52,616 nt of DNA, from positions 1 to 52,616 of the forward strand of contig CAMWNP010000018.1 of NCBI GenBank assembly GCA_947175645.1, in the 5' to 3' direction. Every line of letters starts with the position of its first letter. The stretch's first letter is position 1. This DNA is from an uncultured Porphyromonadaceae bacterium. GTDB lineage: Bacteria > Bacteroidota > Bacteroidia > Bacteroidales > Muribaculaceae. Under the pieces are notes generated by a model that made no database searches, was not told the DNA's origin, and saw nothing but the letters and a program-made list of their open reading frames with translations. Shown here in pieces: positions 36,647 to 46,029 of the stretch. A program made the translations under genes and the position numbers.

Positions 36647-36882
36647 GATCGTGCAAGAAATGTGATGACACCCTTCCAATAGCGGAGTGAAAATGGGTTA
36701 AGGACTGCGGGCAGACGATTTCTTGTCATCCACCTCAATCCATTTTCCCGCTCCAACTACATTAGATACAGGTGTTTGGTGGCAAAGTTACGGATTTTTT
36801 CCGATGTTATGAAATGTTAGTTGAAAAATTTCAATACACTTTGCCAACAAATATTAAAATGTAGTAAATAGATGTTAATAGT

Positions 36883-36913
36883 TTTGAAATTATGGATTAA
36901 AGCAGTAAATTTG
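36883..36913 (+). promoter_or_regulatory. Bacteroidetes-type promoter of the GHL10 gene
   Basis: TTTG (36883-36886), 19 bases, then TAAATTTG (36906-36913): a full match to consensus and spacing. The leader to the ATG is about 105 bases. The rest of the 36680-37024 gap shows no gene, only AT-rich sequence near the promoter. Confidence 0.8.
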
Positions 36914-37024
36914 TATTATAAAACTTCGGGACGGCACTTTTTTGCCTCCGCTCATTATTATATAGTTCTAATAGGAATTTACTAACCCGAATAAACCATT
37001 CTGAAATTATTTAGAAAATCAATC

Positions 37025-39745
37025 ATGCGAAAAACTATCACGAAAGCACTGATGGCTACATTGACGCTGGTTTTAAGCGTTAACGCGCTCTACGGTGCCA
37101 CCCCTGCCGTAAAGCAGGAATTCCGCAGCACTTGGCTCGCCACGGTATGGCAACTTGACTGGCCTACAACCAAAGTATCCTCCACCGGCAACCAAACTCA
37201 GATCAACAATCAGAAACAAGAACTGATTGTGTTGCTCGACTCTCTGAAAACCAACAACTTCAATGCCATAAACCTTCAGGTTCGCAGCCGTTCCGACGCA
37301 TTGTATAAATCAAGTTACGAACCCTGGTCATCTGACCTTGTAAGTAACCGTGGACTTGATCCGGGATGGGACCCTCTGGAATTTGCAGTAGAGGAATGTC
37401 ACAAACGCGGAATGGAGTGTCATGCATGGGTAAACCCCTACCGCTACGAATCTGTAGTGGGCTCATGGAAAGGCGCTGACGACTATCGCCAGACTCATCC
37501 CGAATGGCTTCTTGACATTAAAGGGGCTTCCATCCTTAACCCGGGTCTGCCGGAAGTGACCGAGCAAATTTGCAAAATTGTCAAAGAAATTGTTCAGAAT
37601 TACGACATCGACGGCATGCTCTTCGATGACTATTTCTACCTCTCCGGAGTCTCCGAGGCTGACGACGGCGACCTTTTCCAAGCCTACAAAGACAACGGAG
37701 GAACGCTGACAAACATCAAGGACTGGCGTCGCGCCAACGTAAACAACATGATCAAACAGGTCTATAACACCATTCAGGAAACCAAACCCTGGGTACGTTT
37801 CGGTGTCGGACCCGCCGGTATTGCATGCACAAGTTATGATGTGGCTAAAAATTACGGAATCACGCCATGTCCTACTGGCAGTGACTGGCAGTACAACGAC
37901 ATTTATTCCGATCCTATCGCCTGGCTGGCTGAAGGAACCGTCGACTTCATGACCCCTCAGATCTACTGGACCGTTGAGAATTCTTCCCCCAACTATGAGG
38001 TTGCAACTAAATGGTGGAGCCAGGTGGCAGCCAAGTTCAACCGCCACATGTTTGTATCACAGGACATTTCAAGCATCACCAATGTCAGTGAAATCACCCC
38101 CTTTGCCGCTTCATCCATTGAAACCGTCATAATGGGCAGCAACGAAGCATCTCCCATGGCCGGTGGTCCACACAACGCCAATCTCTACGAATACTCGAAA
38201 GAGGTGAAAGTTAACCGCGAGTACACGCTTGATGATGCACCCGGTTCCGTTTTCTACTCCGCAAAATATCTCTACAAAAAAGGATTCGGCAAAGGGCTTC
38301 TGGGCCATCACCTCCGCAATGAGGTATTCACCACTCCTGCCCTCGTCCCCGCAATGACCCACAAAAAGAGCAATAACCCCGGTCTGGTCTCTGACATTGA
38401 ACGGGTAGGAAACCGCCTCTCTTGGAAAGGCTACGACAATGTACGCTACACAGTCTATGCCGTACCGGAATCCGAAGAATCCTTCACCCGCCAGCCTGAA
38501 TATCTGCTGGGAGTAACCTATACACCCTCCTACGAAATTCCTGCTGAAAAGGTTGCCAACCACCGCTATGCCGTGTGTGTCTATGACCGTCTCGGCTTTG
38601 AATATTCAGCCGCTTTCATGGGTGAGAAAGTTTTTGATCTTGAAGGTCCTGAACTAATTGCCCCCGCGGAAGGAGCCGAAGTGGAAGCACCGTTCGACTT
38701 CTCCTGGAACGAAGTCAAGGATGCGCTTGTCTATACCGTTGACGTTGCATCGGATGCCGAATTCAACCACATGCTCGCAAGTGTGTCAACCGAATCATGC
38801 ATCCTGTCATCTTCAACCATGCAGGCTCTCCCCATGGGCGAGAAAATCTATTGGCGCGTCCGCGTATCCGGCAACAATGCAAATGACGGAATCTCTGCCG
38901 TACGTACGGCAGTTCCCAACAGGGCACGTCTGACCTATCCCACTGATATGCAGGCTAAAACCGAACTGGCTCCATGCTTCAAATGGACGCCTGAGGAACG
39001 CAAGATAAATCTGGAAATATCAAACTCCGAAGATTTCGCCAACCTCGTTTACACCGCTGAAGCAGAAGGTGGCAGTCATCAGATGACTTCATACCTCGCG
39101 GCAGGATCCAAATACTTCGCTCGATTCCACTACAACCACCAGGGTGAAAATCTGACCTCTCCGGTGATTTCATTCTTCACCCAATATGCCGATCCCATGG
39201 TTCCCGAAGTAATTTCGCCCGTAAACGGAGGCTCGTTCTATGGCAATGAAACCATCAAACACAAACCCGTTATCGGTGCGAGTCAGATTGTTTACTACAT
39301 TGCCAAAACAGCCTCAGGACTTGCACGTGGATCTTCCTACAAGGGAGAATTCAACTCAAACGAATCTTGCCCCATCAAGGAGATTCCCTCTTCAAAAACA
39401 TTCCTCAAGGAAGGTGACACCTACTTCTTTAAGGTTGTTGCAACCTTCATTACCGAAACCGGAACAGAACGCCGTGAAACACCTGCTTTCAGTGCCGTAT
39501 ACTTAGGTGATGATTCAGGAGTGGAAGGTATAGCAAGTGACAGTGAAAACATCGTGATCAAAGACAACACCGTGATTCTCGGTGGCAAACCGGCAACCGT
39601 TGAAGTGTTCGGCGTTGACGGTCGCCTGATCATGAGTCTTACCTCAAACGGAGAAGACGTGACCCTCGGAAATCTTGATGCAGGGCTCTATCTGATCAAA
39701 GTCACAGGAGACTCCACCAAAACCATAAAACACCGAATTCTATAA
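37025..39745 (+). CDS. GHL10-family glycoside hydrolase-like secreted protein with T9SS-type tail
   Basis: The 906-residue protein has a signal peptide (ALMATLTLVLSVNALYGA). Residues about 30-430 match the GHL10/DUF187 TIM barrel (YngK-like): EFRSTWLATVWQLDWP, FNAINLQVRSRSDALY, GMECHAWVNPYRYES, DIDGMLFDDYFYLSG, WVRFGVGPAGI and VDFMTPQIYW. Fibronectin-III-like beta domains follow (AEGAEVEAPFDFSWNEV, LTYPTDMQAK), and the end (VEVFGVDGRLI, LGNLDAGLYLIKVTG) is a T9SS sorting tail. It probably hydrolyses a polysaccharide or peptidoglycan-related glycan at the surface; the substrate is unknown. It is a single gene with its own promoter. Confidence 0.9.
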   Translation: MRKTITKALMATLTLVLSVNALYGATPAVKQEFRSTWLATVWQLDWPTTKVSSTGNQTQINNQKQELIVLLDSLKTNNFNAINLQVRSRSDALYKSSYEPWSSDLVSNRGLDPGWDPLEFAVEECHKRGMECHAWVNPYRYESVVGSWKGADDYRQTHPEWLLDIKGASILNPGLPEVTEQICKIVKEIVQNYDIDGMLFDDYFYLSGVSEADDGDLFQAYKDNGGTLTNIKDWRRANVNNMIKQVYNTIQETKPWVRFGVGPAGIACTSYDVAKNYGITPCPTGSDWQYNDIYSDPIAWLAEGTVDFMTPQIYWTVENSSPNYEVATKWWSQVAAKFNRHMFVSQDISSITNVSEITPFAASSIETVIMGSNEASPMAGGPHNANLYEYSKEVKVNREYTLDDAPGSVFYSAKYLYKKGFGKGLLGHHLRNEVFTTPALVPAMTHKKSNNPGLVSDIERVGNRLSWKGYDNVRYTVYAVPESEESFTRQPEYLLGVTYTPSYEIPAEKVANHRYAVCVYDRLGFEYSAAFMGEKVFDLEGPELIAPAEGAEVEAPFDFSWNEVKDALVYTVDVASDAEFNHMLASVSTESCILSSSTMQALPMGEKIYWRVRVSGNNANDGISAVRTAVPNRARLTYPTDMQAKTELAPCFKWTPEERKINLEISNSEDFANLVYTAEAEGGSHQMTSYLAAGSKYFARFHYNHQGENLTSPVISFFTQYADPMVPEVISPVNGGSFYGNETIKHKPVIGASQIVYYIAKTASGLARGSSYKGEFNSNESCPIKEIPSSKTFLKEGDTYFFKVVATFITETGTERRETPAFSAVYLGDDSGVEGIASDSENIVIKDNTVILGGKPATVEVFGVDGRLIMSLTSNGEDVTLGNLDAGLYLIKVTGDSTKTIKHRIL

Positions 39746-39781
39746 AATACCGGAACCAATCCTTAAACCGAATTCAACAAA

Positions 39782-39904
39782 GAGGGTGTGTCAAAACAAA
39801 ATTTTGGCACACCCTCTTAAGTTTTGTCAAAATAGGTCAGATGCAATGCGCTGAGTCCGAATTCCGAAAGCAACGACGCAGATGGCTTATTATGATACAC
39901 CGCC
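39782..39904. repeat. MITE-like hairpin repeat, copy B
   Basis: The copy opens with a near-perfect hairpin (GAGGGTGTGTCAAAA, 39782-39796, with TTTTGGCACACCCTC, 39802-39816, one wobble pair) that can also end the GHL10 transcript. The interior repeats the copy A pieces TTAAG, AATAGGT, AGATGCAA, GCGCTGAG, CCGAAAGCAACG and GCAGATGGCTTATTATGA and closes with TGATACACCGCC. About 38 bases of copy A are missing between GCGCTGAG and CCGAAAG. Confidence 0.7.
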
Positions 39905-40240
39905 TTGCTGATAATCAACGTCCTCAGACGTTTTTTCCCTTTGAGACAGATGCCGACAGAGCATACGGTTTGGGAGGAACTCCATTTTTCGCATCCCCTA
40001 CGCTGTCCGTCAGGCGTGCCGGGCAGAGGGAACACATGAGCAGGGCGTCCTGGAAAGGATGCCGATCTATCGTAACCCCGTACGCCGCCAGGCGTGTCGG
40101 GACAGCGTCCTCGTTCAACGTTGGCGTCCGGAGTGACACCGATTAAACCGGGCAGGCATCTCATTCACCGAGATCGCCACGGCAGACCTAACCTGAGAGG
40201 ACACGATTTCTTTACATCACCGAAAATCCGGGAATTTCAC
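39905..40240. other. 336-base GC-rich stretch without a credible gene
   Basis: Open frames cross this stretch on both strands but none has a recognisable product, and their composition is skewed to Pro, Arg and Gly. Two imperfect direct repeats (CCGTCAGGCGTGCCGGGCAG at 40007-40026 and a similar 21-base copy at 40085-40105) lie within it. It adjoins repeat copy B and may be the rest of a longer element. Confidence 0.5.
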
Positions 40241-41326
40241 CTATGAATCAATCACACTTTTAACCTTGTCGACTATTTTTGAAGGATTAATTCCTTTAAG
40301 ACAAAAGTAGTCGCCACGATGACACGGTTTGTCACCGAACACAGAACATGGGCGGCAGGTTAGCGGCAACTGAACCATATTGCAGTCGCGCTGATGCCAT
40401 CCCTTGAAGCCGCAGAACGGATGAGTCGCTCCCCAAACGCTAACCACAGGCGTATTTACCAGTGACGCAAGATGCATGTTGCCCGAATCCATTGAAACCA
40501 TTACATCACAATGGCTCATCAGAGCCAGTTCAACAGGGAAGCCGAGACGCCGGCCAGCCAGTGACACAGTCCCGGGAAAGCGGTTCACCCAGCCGTCGAG
40601 AATCTGCTCTTCACTTGCTCCGCCGCCAAAGAAAAACAACCTGTTGCGGGTATCCGAGGCTAATTCCTCCACAACCCGTTCCATCATTTCCTTGGGATAA
40701 ATTTTCCCTTTGTGTGCGGCAAACGGTGCTATACCAATCCATCGTTCACCCTCAGAATGACTCCGTGCGAAGTCCGGCAACATATCCACCGGAGCCTTTG
40801 ACCGGCCGAAAAGTCCATCGAAACGTTCCTCAAGAGGCAACCCCATGGCATAGAACACACCACGGTAACGTGCCCTGGAGGATGTCAGCGGAAGCATTAT
40901 TTTGCCGGTCCGGCGCGTAAGGGCACGCTTCCCTCTCCTACCCTTTCTTATTCTCCTCACGGGAATACGGTGAAGACGGCAGAACAGGCCCAGCAACTGA
41001 GTGCGGATAACATCGTGAAGATCAATAAACGCCTCAAAGCCATACTCCCTGCGCAGATCCTTGAAAAGATGCCACATCGCAGTGGTTCCGGCATACTTCC
41101 CTTTCAGATCCACACCCACCGGTTTGAGATTAACGGGAGCGTTGACGAACATTGAGGTCATGGCCGGACGAGTGATGAAGATAAACTCTACATCAGGGTA
41201 GCAGCGGGCCGCGCTGTACAGAACGGGGATAGCCATGGCAACGTCACCCAACGCTGAGAAACGTGCCACAAGCACTCGCTTCAGCCCAAGCGGATTTGCT
41301 CCGTAATCATTATTTTTTTGCGCCAT
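40241..41326 (-). CDS. glycosyltransferase family 9 (heptosyltransferase-like)
   Basis: The 361-residue protein has the GT9 layout: VLVARFSALGDVAMAIPVLYSA (residues 19-40, first Rossmann loop), WIGIAPFAAHKGKIYP at the middle start of the second domain, and VMVSMDSGNMHLASLVNTPVVSVWGATHPF (nucleotide-sugar site). A Cys-rich tail (LTCRPCSVFGDKPCHRGDYFCLKGI) matches heptosyltransferases. It probably adds a sugar to lipopolysaccharide core in the cytoplasm. The start overlaps the end of the DUF4254 gene by 17 bases. Confidence 0.93.
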   Translation of the reverse strand: MAQKNNDYGANPLGLKRVLVARFSALGDVAMAIPVLYSAARCYPDVEFIFITRPAMTSMFVNAPVNLKPVGVDLKGKYAGTTAMWHLFKDLRREYGFEAFIDLHDVIRTQLLGLFCRLHRIPVRRIRKGRRGKRALTRRTGKIMLPLTSSRARYRGVFYAMGLPLEERFDGLFGRSKAPVDMLPDFARSHSEGERWIGIAPFAAHKGKIYPKEMMERVVEELASDTRNRLFFFGGGASEEQILDGWVNRFPGTVSLAGRRLGFPVELALMSHCDVMVSMDSGNMHLASLVNTPVVSVWGATHPFCGFKGWHQRDCNMVQLPLTCRPCSVFGDKPCHRGDYFCLKGINPSKIVDKVKSVIDS

Positions 41327-41936
41327 ACAACACCGGATTGGTGTCAGGATCGTTGTACATCTTCATCTGTCGGTAGACCTTCATGTACTTGCGTCCTGCC
41401 GCTATATCGTCAAGCAATTGATCGATGGCGGTAGTGAGGTCCGTGCGTTGCTGAAGCAGAACATCAAGTTTAGCCTGACAGCGGGCCAGGTGTTCGGGTG
41501 AAGCATCGGTGCGCTGAAGTTCAGCCTGCATGTGATAGATCTTCAGAGCCAGGATTGACAGACGGTCAAGTGCCCACGCCGGACTCTCTGTGTTGATTGT
41601 GGCATCAGCCTTCACCTCCACACCGGCATATTTGTCGCGGAAGAAAGAGTCAAGTTCCTCAACCATATCGGTGCGGTCCTGGTTAGAACGGTCAATACGT
41701 CGTTTCAGCGCCAGCGCTGCCACCGGATCAATCTCCGGATCACGGATAATATCCTCCAGATGCCACTGAACGGCATCAATCCAGTTCTTGGCATACAGAG
41801 TGTGTTCGACAGTCCCCTCCTGATAAGGATTGGAAACAGGAGTGTCAACGTTATCGTTGATATGATAGTCAGCCGTTGAACGGTCAAAGATGATGTTGCA
41901 GTTTTCTGCAAATGAGGTGTTAGTCTTCTGGTTCAT
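41310..41936 (-). CDS. DUF4254 family protein
   Basis: The 208-residue soluble protein is helical and carries the family features: NPYQEGTVEHTLYAKNWIDAVQWHLEDIIRDPEID, then ALALKRRIDRSNQDRTDMVEELD and RLSILALKIYHMQAEL. Its function is unknown. In Bacteroidetes it often sits beside a GT9 glycosyltransferase, as here, and the two genes overlap by 17 bases at 41310-41326. It also overlaps the Lrp-type regulator by 17 bases. A role in LPS core assembly is inferred only from this context. Confidence 0.87.
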   Translation of the reverse strand: MNQKTNTSFAENCNIIFDRSTADYHINDNVDTPVSNPYQEGTVEHTLYAKNWIDAVQWHLEDIIRDPEIDPVAALALKRRIDRSNQDRTDMVEELDSFFRDKYAGVEVKADATINTESPAWALDRLSILALKIYHMQAELQRTDASPEHLARCQAKLDVLLQQRTDLTTAIDQLLDDIAAGRKYMKVYRQMKMYNDPDTNPVLYGAKK

Positions 41937-42390
41937 ATACCGGGATATTTCGTTTTATACTGCGGTCGAGCGAAATCAGTGTTTCCGTTCCGGTCACACC
42001 GTGAATGCTCTGTATTTTATTATTGAGTAGATCCATCAGGTGCTCATTGTCCTTCGCATAAAGTTTCACGAACATGGTGTAAGGGCCCGTGGTGAAATGA
42101 CATTCAACCACCTCGGGTATCTTATCAAGTTCCGCAACCACCTGACGGTACATGGCGCCACGCTCCAGATTGACCCCAATGAACGTACAGGTGTGGAAAC
42201 CGAGTGCTTTCTTATTTACATTGTAGCCTGAGCCTGTGATGATGCCCAGTTCCACCAGCCGCTGTATGCGCTGATGAATCGCCGCACGTGACACACCGCA
42301 CTCCACTGCAATATCCTTTGAAGGAGTACGCGCGTTGTGCATTATGAGTTGAAGAATCTTTCGGTCAAGTTTATCTATTTTGTCTGACAT
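41920..42390 (-). CDS. Lrp/AsnC family transcriptional regulator
   Basis: The 156-residue protein begins with a helix-turn-helix (LDRKILQLIMHNARTPSKDIA, then VSRAAIHQRIQRLVELGIITG, residues 6-54). An RAM/ligand domain follows (TCTFIGVNLERG, VVECHFTTGPYTMFVKLYAKDNEHLMDLL). It probably senses an amino acid or similar small molecule and controls nearby or distant genes. It is the first gene of the overlapping run with DUF4254 and GT9. A candidate -7 box (TAATTTTG on the minus strand, 42418-42425) lies about 30 bases upstream. Confidence 0.95.
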   Translation of the reverse strand: MSDKIDKLDRKILQLIMHNARTPSKDIAVECGVSRAAIHQRIQRLVELGIITGSGYNVNKKALGFHTCTFIGVNLERGAMYRQVVAELDKIPEVVECHFTTGPYTMFVKLYAKDNEHLMDLLNNKIQSIHGVTGTETLISLDRSIKRNIPVYEPED

Positions 42391-42417
42391 GATATTATTA
42401 GGTTATTGTTTGCTTGA

Positions 42418-42425
42418 CAAAATTA
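42418..42425 (-). promoter_or_regulatory. candidate -7 box for the Lrp-DUF4254-GT9 operon
   Basis: TAATTTTG on the minus strand matches TAnnTTTG; a TTTG-like -33 (42447-42450) is present but about 2 bases too far away. Moderate support only. Confidence 0.45.
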
Positions 42426-42616
42426 ACAAAAAACCTGGTTACAATGCAAATCCACACCATTTTTTTTGAAAAATGTCAGTTTTGGATTCTTTATTGACTC
42501 AATCTCGTCCCTGCATAAACCTAAATAAAAGTTTTTAAAGGTTAAATTATCTAAATTTTAGTATATATTCTAAAAATAATACCTACATTTGCACCATAAG
42601 AAAAAACATCACAGGG

Positions 42617-44596
42617 ATGAAAACCAATTTAAGTTCACAAATCAAACTTGAGAGAATTCCTCGCCGTTACTACGCACCCGAAGGTGACGTTGAAAGAGCG
42701 GCTCTCACTCGTGAGGAAAATGTATACACCCGTATTTTCGAAACCGTGCCGGAAGGGAGCAACTACATCGCTCAGCATGCGGTGGATCTGATCAACCGGA
42801 AACTCAAAGAAAACGGAAAATGCGTGGTTGCCCTAGGCACCGGCAAAGACCTCGATCCGGTTTATGCCTCTTTGGTAGAGAAATACAAAAACGGGGAAAT
42901 TTCTTTTGAAAATGTCATTGTGTTCAATATCTCGGAATTCTATCCCGCTCTCTCTGACGGTAACAGCACACTGGAAACTTTAAAGAATGAATTCCTCGAT
43001 CATGTCAACGTCAAGCCCGAGAACATCCACAGTTTCGACACTTCGGTAAGCAAAGGCGAACTCTATGAATACTGTCTGGAATACCAGCAGGAAATTGACC
43101 GTGCCGGCTCGCTTGACCTGACGATCCTGGCAATCGGCGACGAAGGCAACATTGCCCTCAATGAACCGGGATCACTCGCAACAAGCACTTGCCGACTGGT
43201 TCTTCTGGATGCTGAAACCCGCCGTCGTCTCGCCAAACGTTATGGAGCGAAATCTCTCCCAGCCACCGCAATCACCCTCGGTATCGGCAACATACTCAAG
43301 TCTTCACGTATCATGGCGGTTGCATGGGGTGAAAACAAAGCGAACAAAATCAAACAGGCAATCGAAGGCCCCGTCACCGAGAATGTCCCCGCTTCATTCC
43401 TCCAACTCCACAACCACACCCGCATCGCGCTTGACCTGCCAGCCGCAGAAGAACTCACCCGCCTGTCACACCCCTGGAAAGTGACCACATGCGAATGGGA
43501 CGACAAACTGATCCGCCGCGCCATTGTATGGCTCTGCCAGCAAACCGGAAAACCCATCCTCAAACTGACAAACAAGGATTATACAGACTGGGGACTTGGT
43601 GAACTGATCGCCCTCTTCGGCTCAGCCTACAACGTAAACATTAAGGTGTTCAACGAACTTCAGCACACAATCACCGGATGGCCCGGTGGCAAACCTGATG
43701 CTGACGACACCTATCGTCCCGAACGGGCAAACCCCTATCCAAAACGTGTGATCGTGTTCAGCCCCCACCCCGATGATGACGTAATCTCAATGGGTGGCAC
43801 ACTCCAGCGTCTTGTCGACCAGAACCATGACGTTCATGTGGCTTACGAAACATCAGGAAACATCGCCGTTGGTGACGAAGACATGATGCGCTACTTCCTG
43901 ATGATGGACAAAATTGCCCCGATGTTCGATTTCAACACCGCCTCTTACCGTATCCTTTCTGATGACATCAAGACTTTTGTCAACTCAAAGAAACCGGGCG
44001 AGATGGACACGAAGGACATCCGCGAAATCAAGACCATGATTCGTCAGGCGGAAGCAACCATCGCATGCAACTACATTGGAGTCAAACCTGAAAACATACA
44101 CTTCCTCCGTCTCCCCTTCTACGAAACCGGTACTATCAAAAAAGGTGAACTCACCGAACGCGACGTCAACATCGTCAAGGCTCTCATAGAGAAGGTAAAA
44201 CCTCAGCAGATTTTCGTAGCAGGTGACCTCGCCGATCCCCACGGAACACACCGTGTCTGCACTGATGCTGTTCTCGCTGCGGTTGACGAACTCAAAGACG
44301 AACCCTGGATGCAGGACTGCCGCATCTGGATGTACCGTGGAGCATGGGCAGAATGGGAAATAGACCACATTGAAATGGCTGTTCCGATGAGCCCCGAGCA
44401 ACTCCGCTCAAAACGTAATTCCATCCTGAAACACCAGTCTCAGATGGAGAACGCTCCTTTCCTCGGCGATGACGACCGTCTCTTCTGGCAGCGTGCCGAG
44501 GAACGCAACCGTGCCACTGCAATGCTCTACCAGAGCCTTGGTCTGGCATCCTACGAAGCAATGGAAGCCTTCGTTCAATATCACCCCATCCGATAA
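42617..44596 (+). CDS. NagB-like / PIG-L deacetylase fusion (BT_0258-type)
   Basis: The 659-residue protein has two parts. Residues 1-300 resemble glucosamine-6-phosphate deaminase (VVALGTGKDLDPVYASL, VNVKPENIHSF, AIGDEGNIALNEPGS). Key NagB positions have changed: Ser106 replaces the base Asp, Glu176 and Asn178 replace the Asp and His of the ring-opening site, while Glu183 is kept. The domain is probably not a normal deaminase. Residues about 378-620 are a PIG-L type deacetylase: SPHPDDDVISMGGTLQRL, with the metal-binding HPDD, and DPHGTHRVC. The layout matches the Bacteroides protein listed as a putative NagB-like protein. It may deacetylate an amino-sugar compound with the first domain as binding scaffold. 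Confidence 0.88.
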   Translation: MKTNLSSQIKLERIPRRYYAPEGDVERAALTREENVYTRIFETVPEGSNYIAQHAVDLINRKLKENGKCVVALGTGKDLDPVYASLVEKYKNGEISFENVIVFNISEFYPALSDGNSTLETLKNEFLDHVNVKPENIHSFDTSVSKGELYEYCLEYQQEIDRAGSLDLTILAIGDEGNIALNEPGSLATSTCRLVLLDAETRRRLAKRYGAKSLPATAITLGIGNILKSSRIMAVAWGENKANKIKQAIEGPVTENVPASFLQLHNHTRIALDLPAAEELTRLSHPWKVTTCEWDDKLIRRAIVWLCQQTGKPILKLTNKDYTDWGLGELIALFGSAYNVNIKVFNELQHTITGWPGGKPDADDTYRPERANPYPKRVIVFSPHPDDDVISMGGTLQRLVDQNHDVHVAYETSGNIAVGDEDMMRYFLMMDKIAPMFDFNTASYRILSDDIKTFVNSKKPGEMDTKDIREIKTMIRQAEATIACNYIGVKPENIHFLRLPFYETGTIKKGELTERDVNIVKALIEKVKPQQIFVAGDLADPHGTHRVCTDAVLAAVDELKDEPWMQDCRIWMYRGAWAEWEIDHIEMAVPMSPEQLRSKRNSILKHQSQMENAPFLGDDDRLFWQRAEERNRATAMLYQSLGLASYEAMEAFVQYHPIR

Positions 44597-44669
44597 TAAA
44601 TACATCACATACAACCCTAAAAAACGAAAGTCAATAGTAATTTTTACATATAAGTGAATCATAGGTTAC

Positions 44670-44703
44670 GAACTCCCGCCGCTTGTGAAAGTAGCGGGAG
44701 TTC
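44670..44703 (+). terminator. hairpin terminator between the NagB-like and NhaC-like genes
   Basis: GAACTCCCGC (44670-44679) and GCGGGAGTTC (44694-44703) form a perfect 10-bp stem, followed by ATTTTC. The stem lies upstream of the ATG at 44729 and within the longer open frame that starts at 44654, which is a reason to reject that longer start. Confidence 0.65.
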
Positions 44704-44728
44704 ATTTTCAAAATCCGGAATCAGAACA

Positions 44729-46015
44729 ATGGACAACTCAAAAATCATAACCACACGTCAGGGGCTCAAAGCACTATCGCCGATGGCGGTATTCCTGATC
44801 AGTTACGTAGTGACCAGCATCATTGCCGGTGACTTCTACAAAATGCCTATCAGTGTGGCACTGCTCGCGGCCTCTGTCTGGGGGGTGACCATATCCACCG
44901 GACAACCGCTTACGTCACGCATAGAAATCTTCTCCAAAGCCGCCGGTCACTCCTCTATCCTCTACATGCTCTGGGTGTTTGTGCTCGCCGGAGCATTCTC
45001 CACCCTTGCCCGCGAACTGGGAGCCGTAGATGCCACAGTCCGTCTGACACTGCGCTTCTTTCCCGCCGAATTCATCGTTCCCACAATGTTTCTCGCCGCC
45101 TGCTTCATATCACTCTCAATAGGCACCTCCGTAGGAACCGTTGTGGCCCTCACCCCCATAGCCGTTGAACTCGCCCAGCAATCTGACGGCAATGTGCCGT
45201 TCTACGTGGCACTGATAATCAGTGGAGCATTCTTCGGTGACAACATATCGTTCATATCTGACACCACTATAGCGGCCACACGCTCGCAAGGATGCGGCAT
45301 GGATGAGAAGTTCAAAGCCAACATCCTCATTGTACTTCCGGCCGCATTGATAACCCTGCTCATCTACATTCTGATGAGTTACGGCACCCCGGCCATAAAA
45401 ACCGACACCTCATGCAACCCGTGGCTGATTCTCCCCTACATGGTGGTCATCGTCACAGCCATCATAGGAATAAATGTCACCATTGTCCTTACCATAGGGA
45501 CAGTAACAGCCCTTGTATTAGGACTGATATACCAGACACCCCTTCTTGACATGGCCCTCTACATGGGCTCAGGAATCAACTCCATGGGAGAACTGATCAT
45601 CATAACCCTGCTGGCTGCAGGCATGCTCGGGCTCATACGTGAAATGGGTGGGATAACCTTCATCCTCCAACTGATGACGGCGCGCATCAGCGGCTCACGC
45701 GGAGCACAATCGGTAATTTGCCTGCTCACCGGAATAGTAAATCTCTGCACGGCAAACAATACGGTGGCCATCATAACCGTGGGCGAAATCTCAAACCGCA
45801 TCTCCCGAAAATTCAACATCCGTCCACGTAAAACAGCCTCGTTGCTCGACACATCGTCATGCATAGTCCAGTGTCTCATCCCCTACGGAGCACAGACACT
45901 CCTGGCCGCATCACTCGCCGGGATATCACCCCTCGCGCCATTCCCCTACATGTATTACCCCTGGGCACTTACCCTGATGGTGCTTCTTTCCATTATCATC
46001 AAAAATAAAAAGTGA
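44729..46015 (+). CDS. NhaC-family Na+/H+ antiporter-like transporter
   Basis: The ATG at 44729 (MDNSKIITTRQGLKALSPMAV) gives 428 residues; the longer frame would start before a terminator hairpin. About ten to twelve hydrophobic helices are seen. Signature stretches for the NhaC group include FISLSIGTSVGTVVALTPIAVELA, FYVALIISGAFFGDNISFISDTTIAATRSQG and LCTANNTVAIITVGEIS, with the Asp and Asn residues of the ion site in the middle one. It probably exchanges Na+ for H+ in the inner membrane, or carries an organic acid or amine with cation exchange. The gene is separate from the upstream fusion gene. Confidence 0.9.
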   Translation: MDNSKIITTRQGLKALSPMAVFLISYVVTSIIAGDFYKMPISVALLAASVWGVTISTGQPLTSRIEIFSKAAGHSSILYMLWVFVLAGAFSTLARELGAVDATVRLTLRFFPAEFIVPTMFLAACFISLSIGTSVGTVVALTPIAVELAQQSDGNVPFYVALIISGAFFGDNISFISDTTIAATRSQGCGMDEKFKANILIVLPAALITLLIYILMSYGTPAIKTDTSCNPWLILPYMVVIVTAIIGINVTIVLTIGTVTALVLGLIYQTPLLDMALYMGSGINSMGELIIITLLAAGMLGLIREMGGITFILQLMTARISGSRGAQSVICLLTGIVNLCTANNTVAIITVGEISNRISRKFNIRPRKTASLLDTSSCIVQCLIPYGAQTLLAASLAGISPLAPFPYMYYPWALTLMVLLSIIIKNKK

Positions 46016-46029
46016 TTTTCATACCTCAT

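Noticed and set aside
39817-40164. Minus-strand open frame of 115 residues covering repeat copy B and the GC-rich stretch
   Set aside because: The product is Pro/Arg/Gly-rich with no recognisable domain, runs across a hairpin repeat, and is matched by overlapping frames on the other strand. It looks like a by-product of base composition.
44654-44728. Upstream extension of the NhaC-like gene
   Set aside because: It spans a perfect terminator stem (44670-44703) and adds a polar stretch not expected before the first membrane helix.
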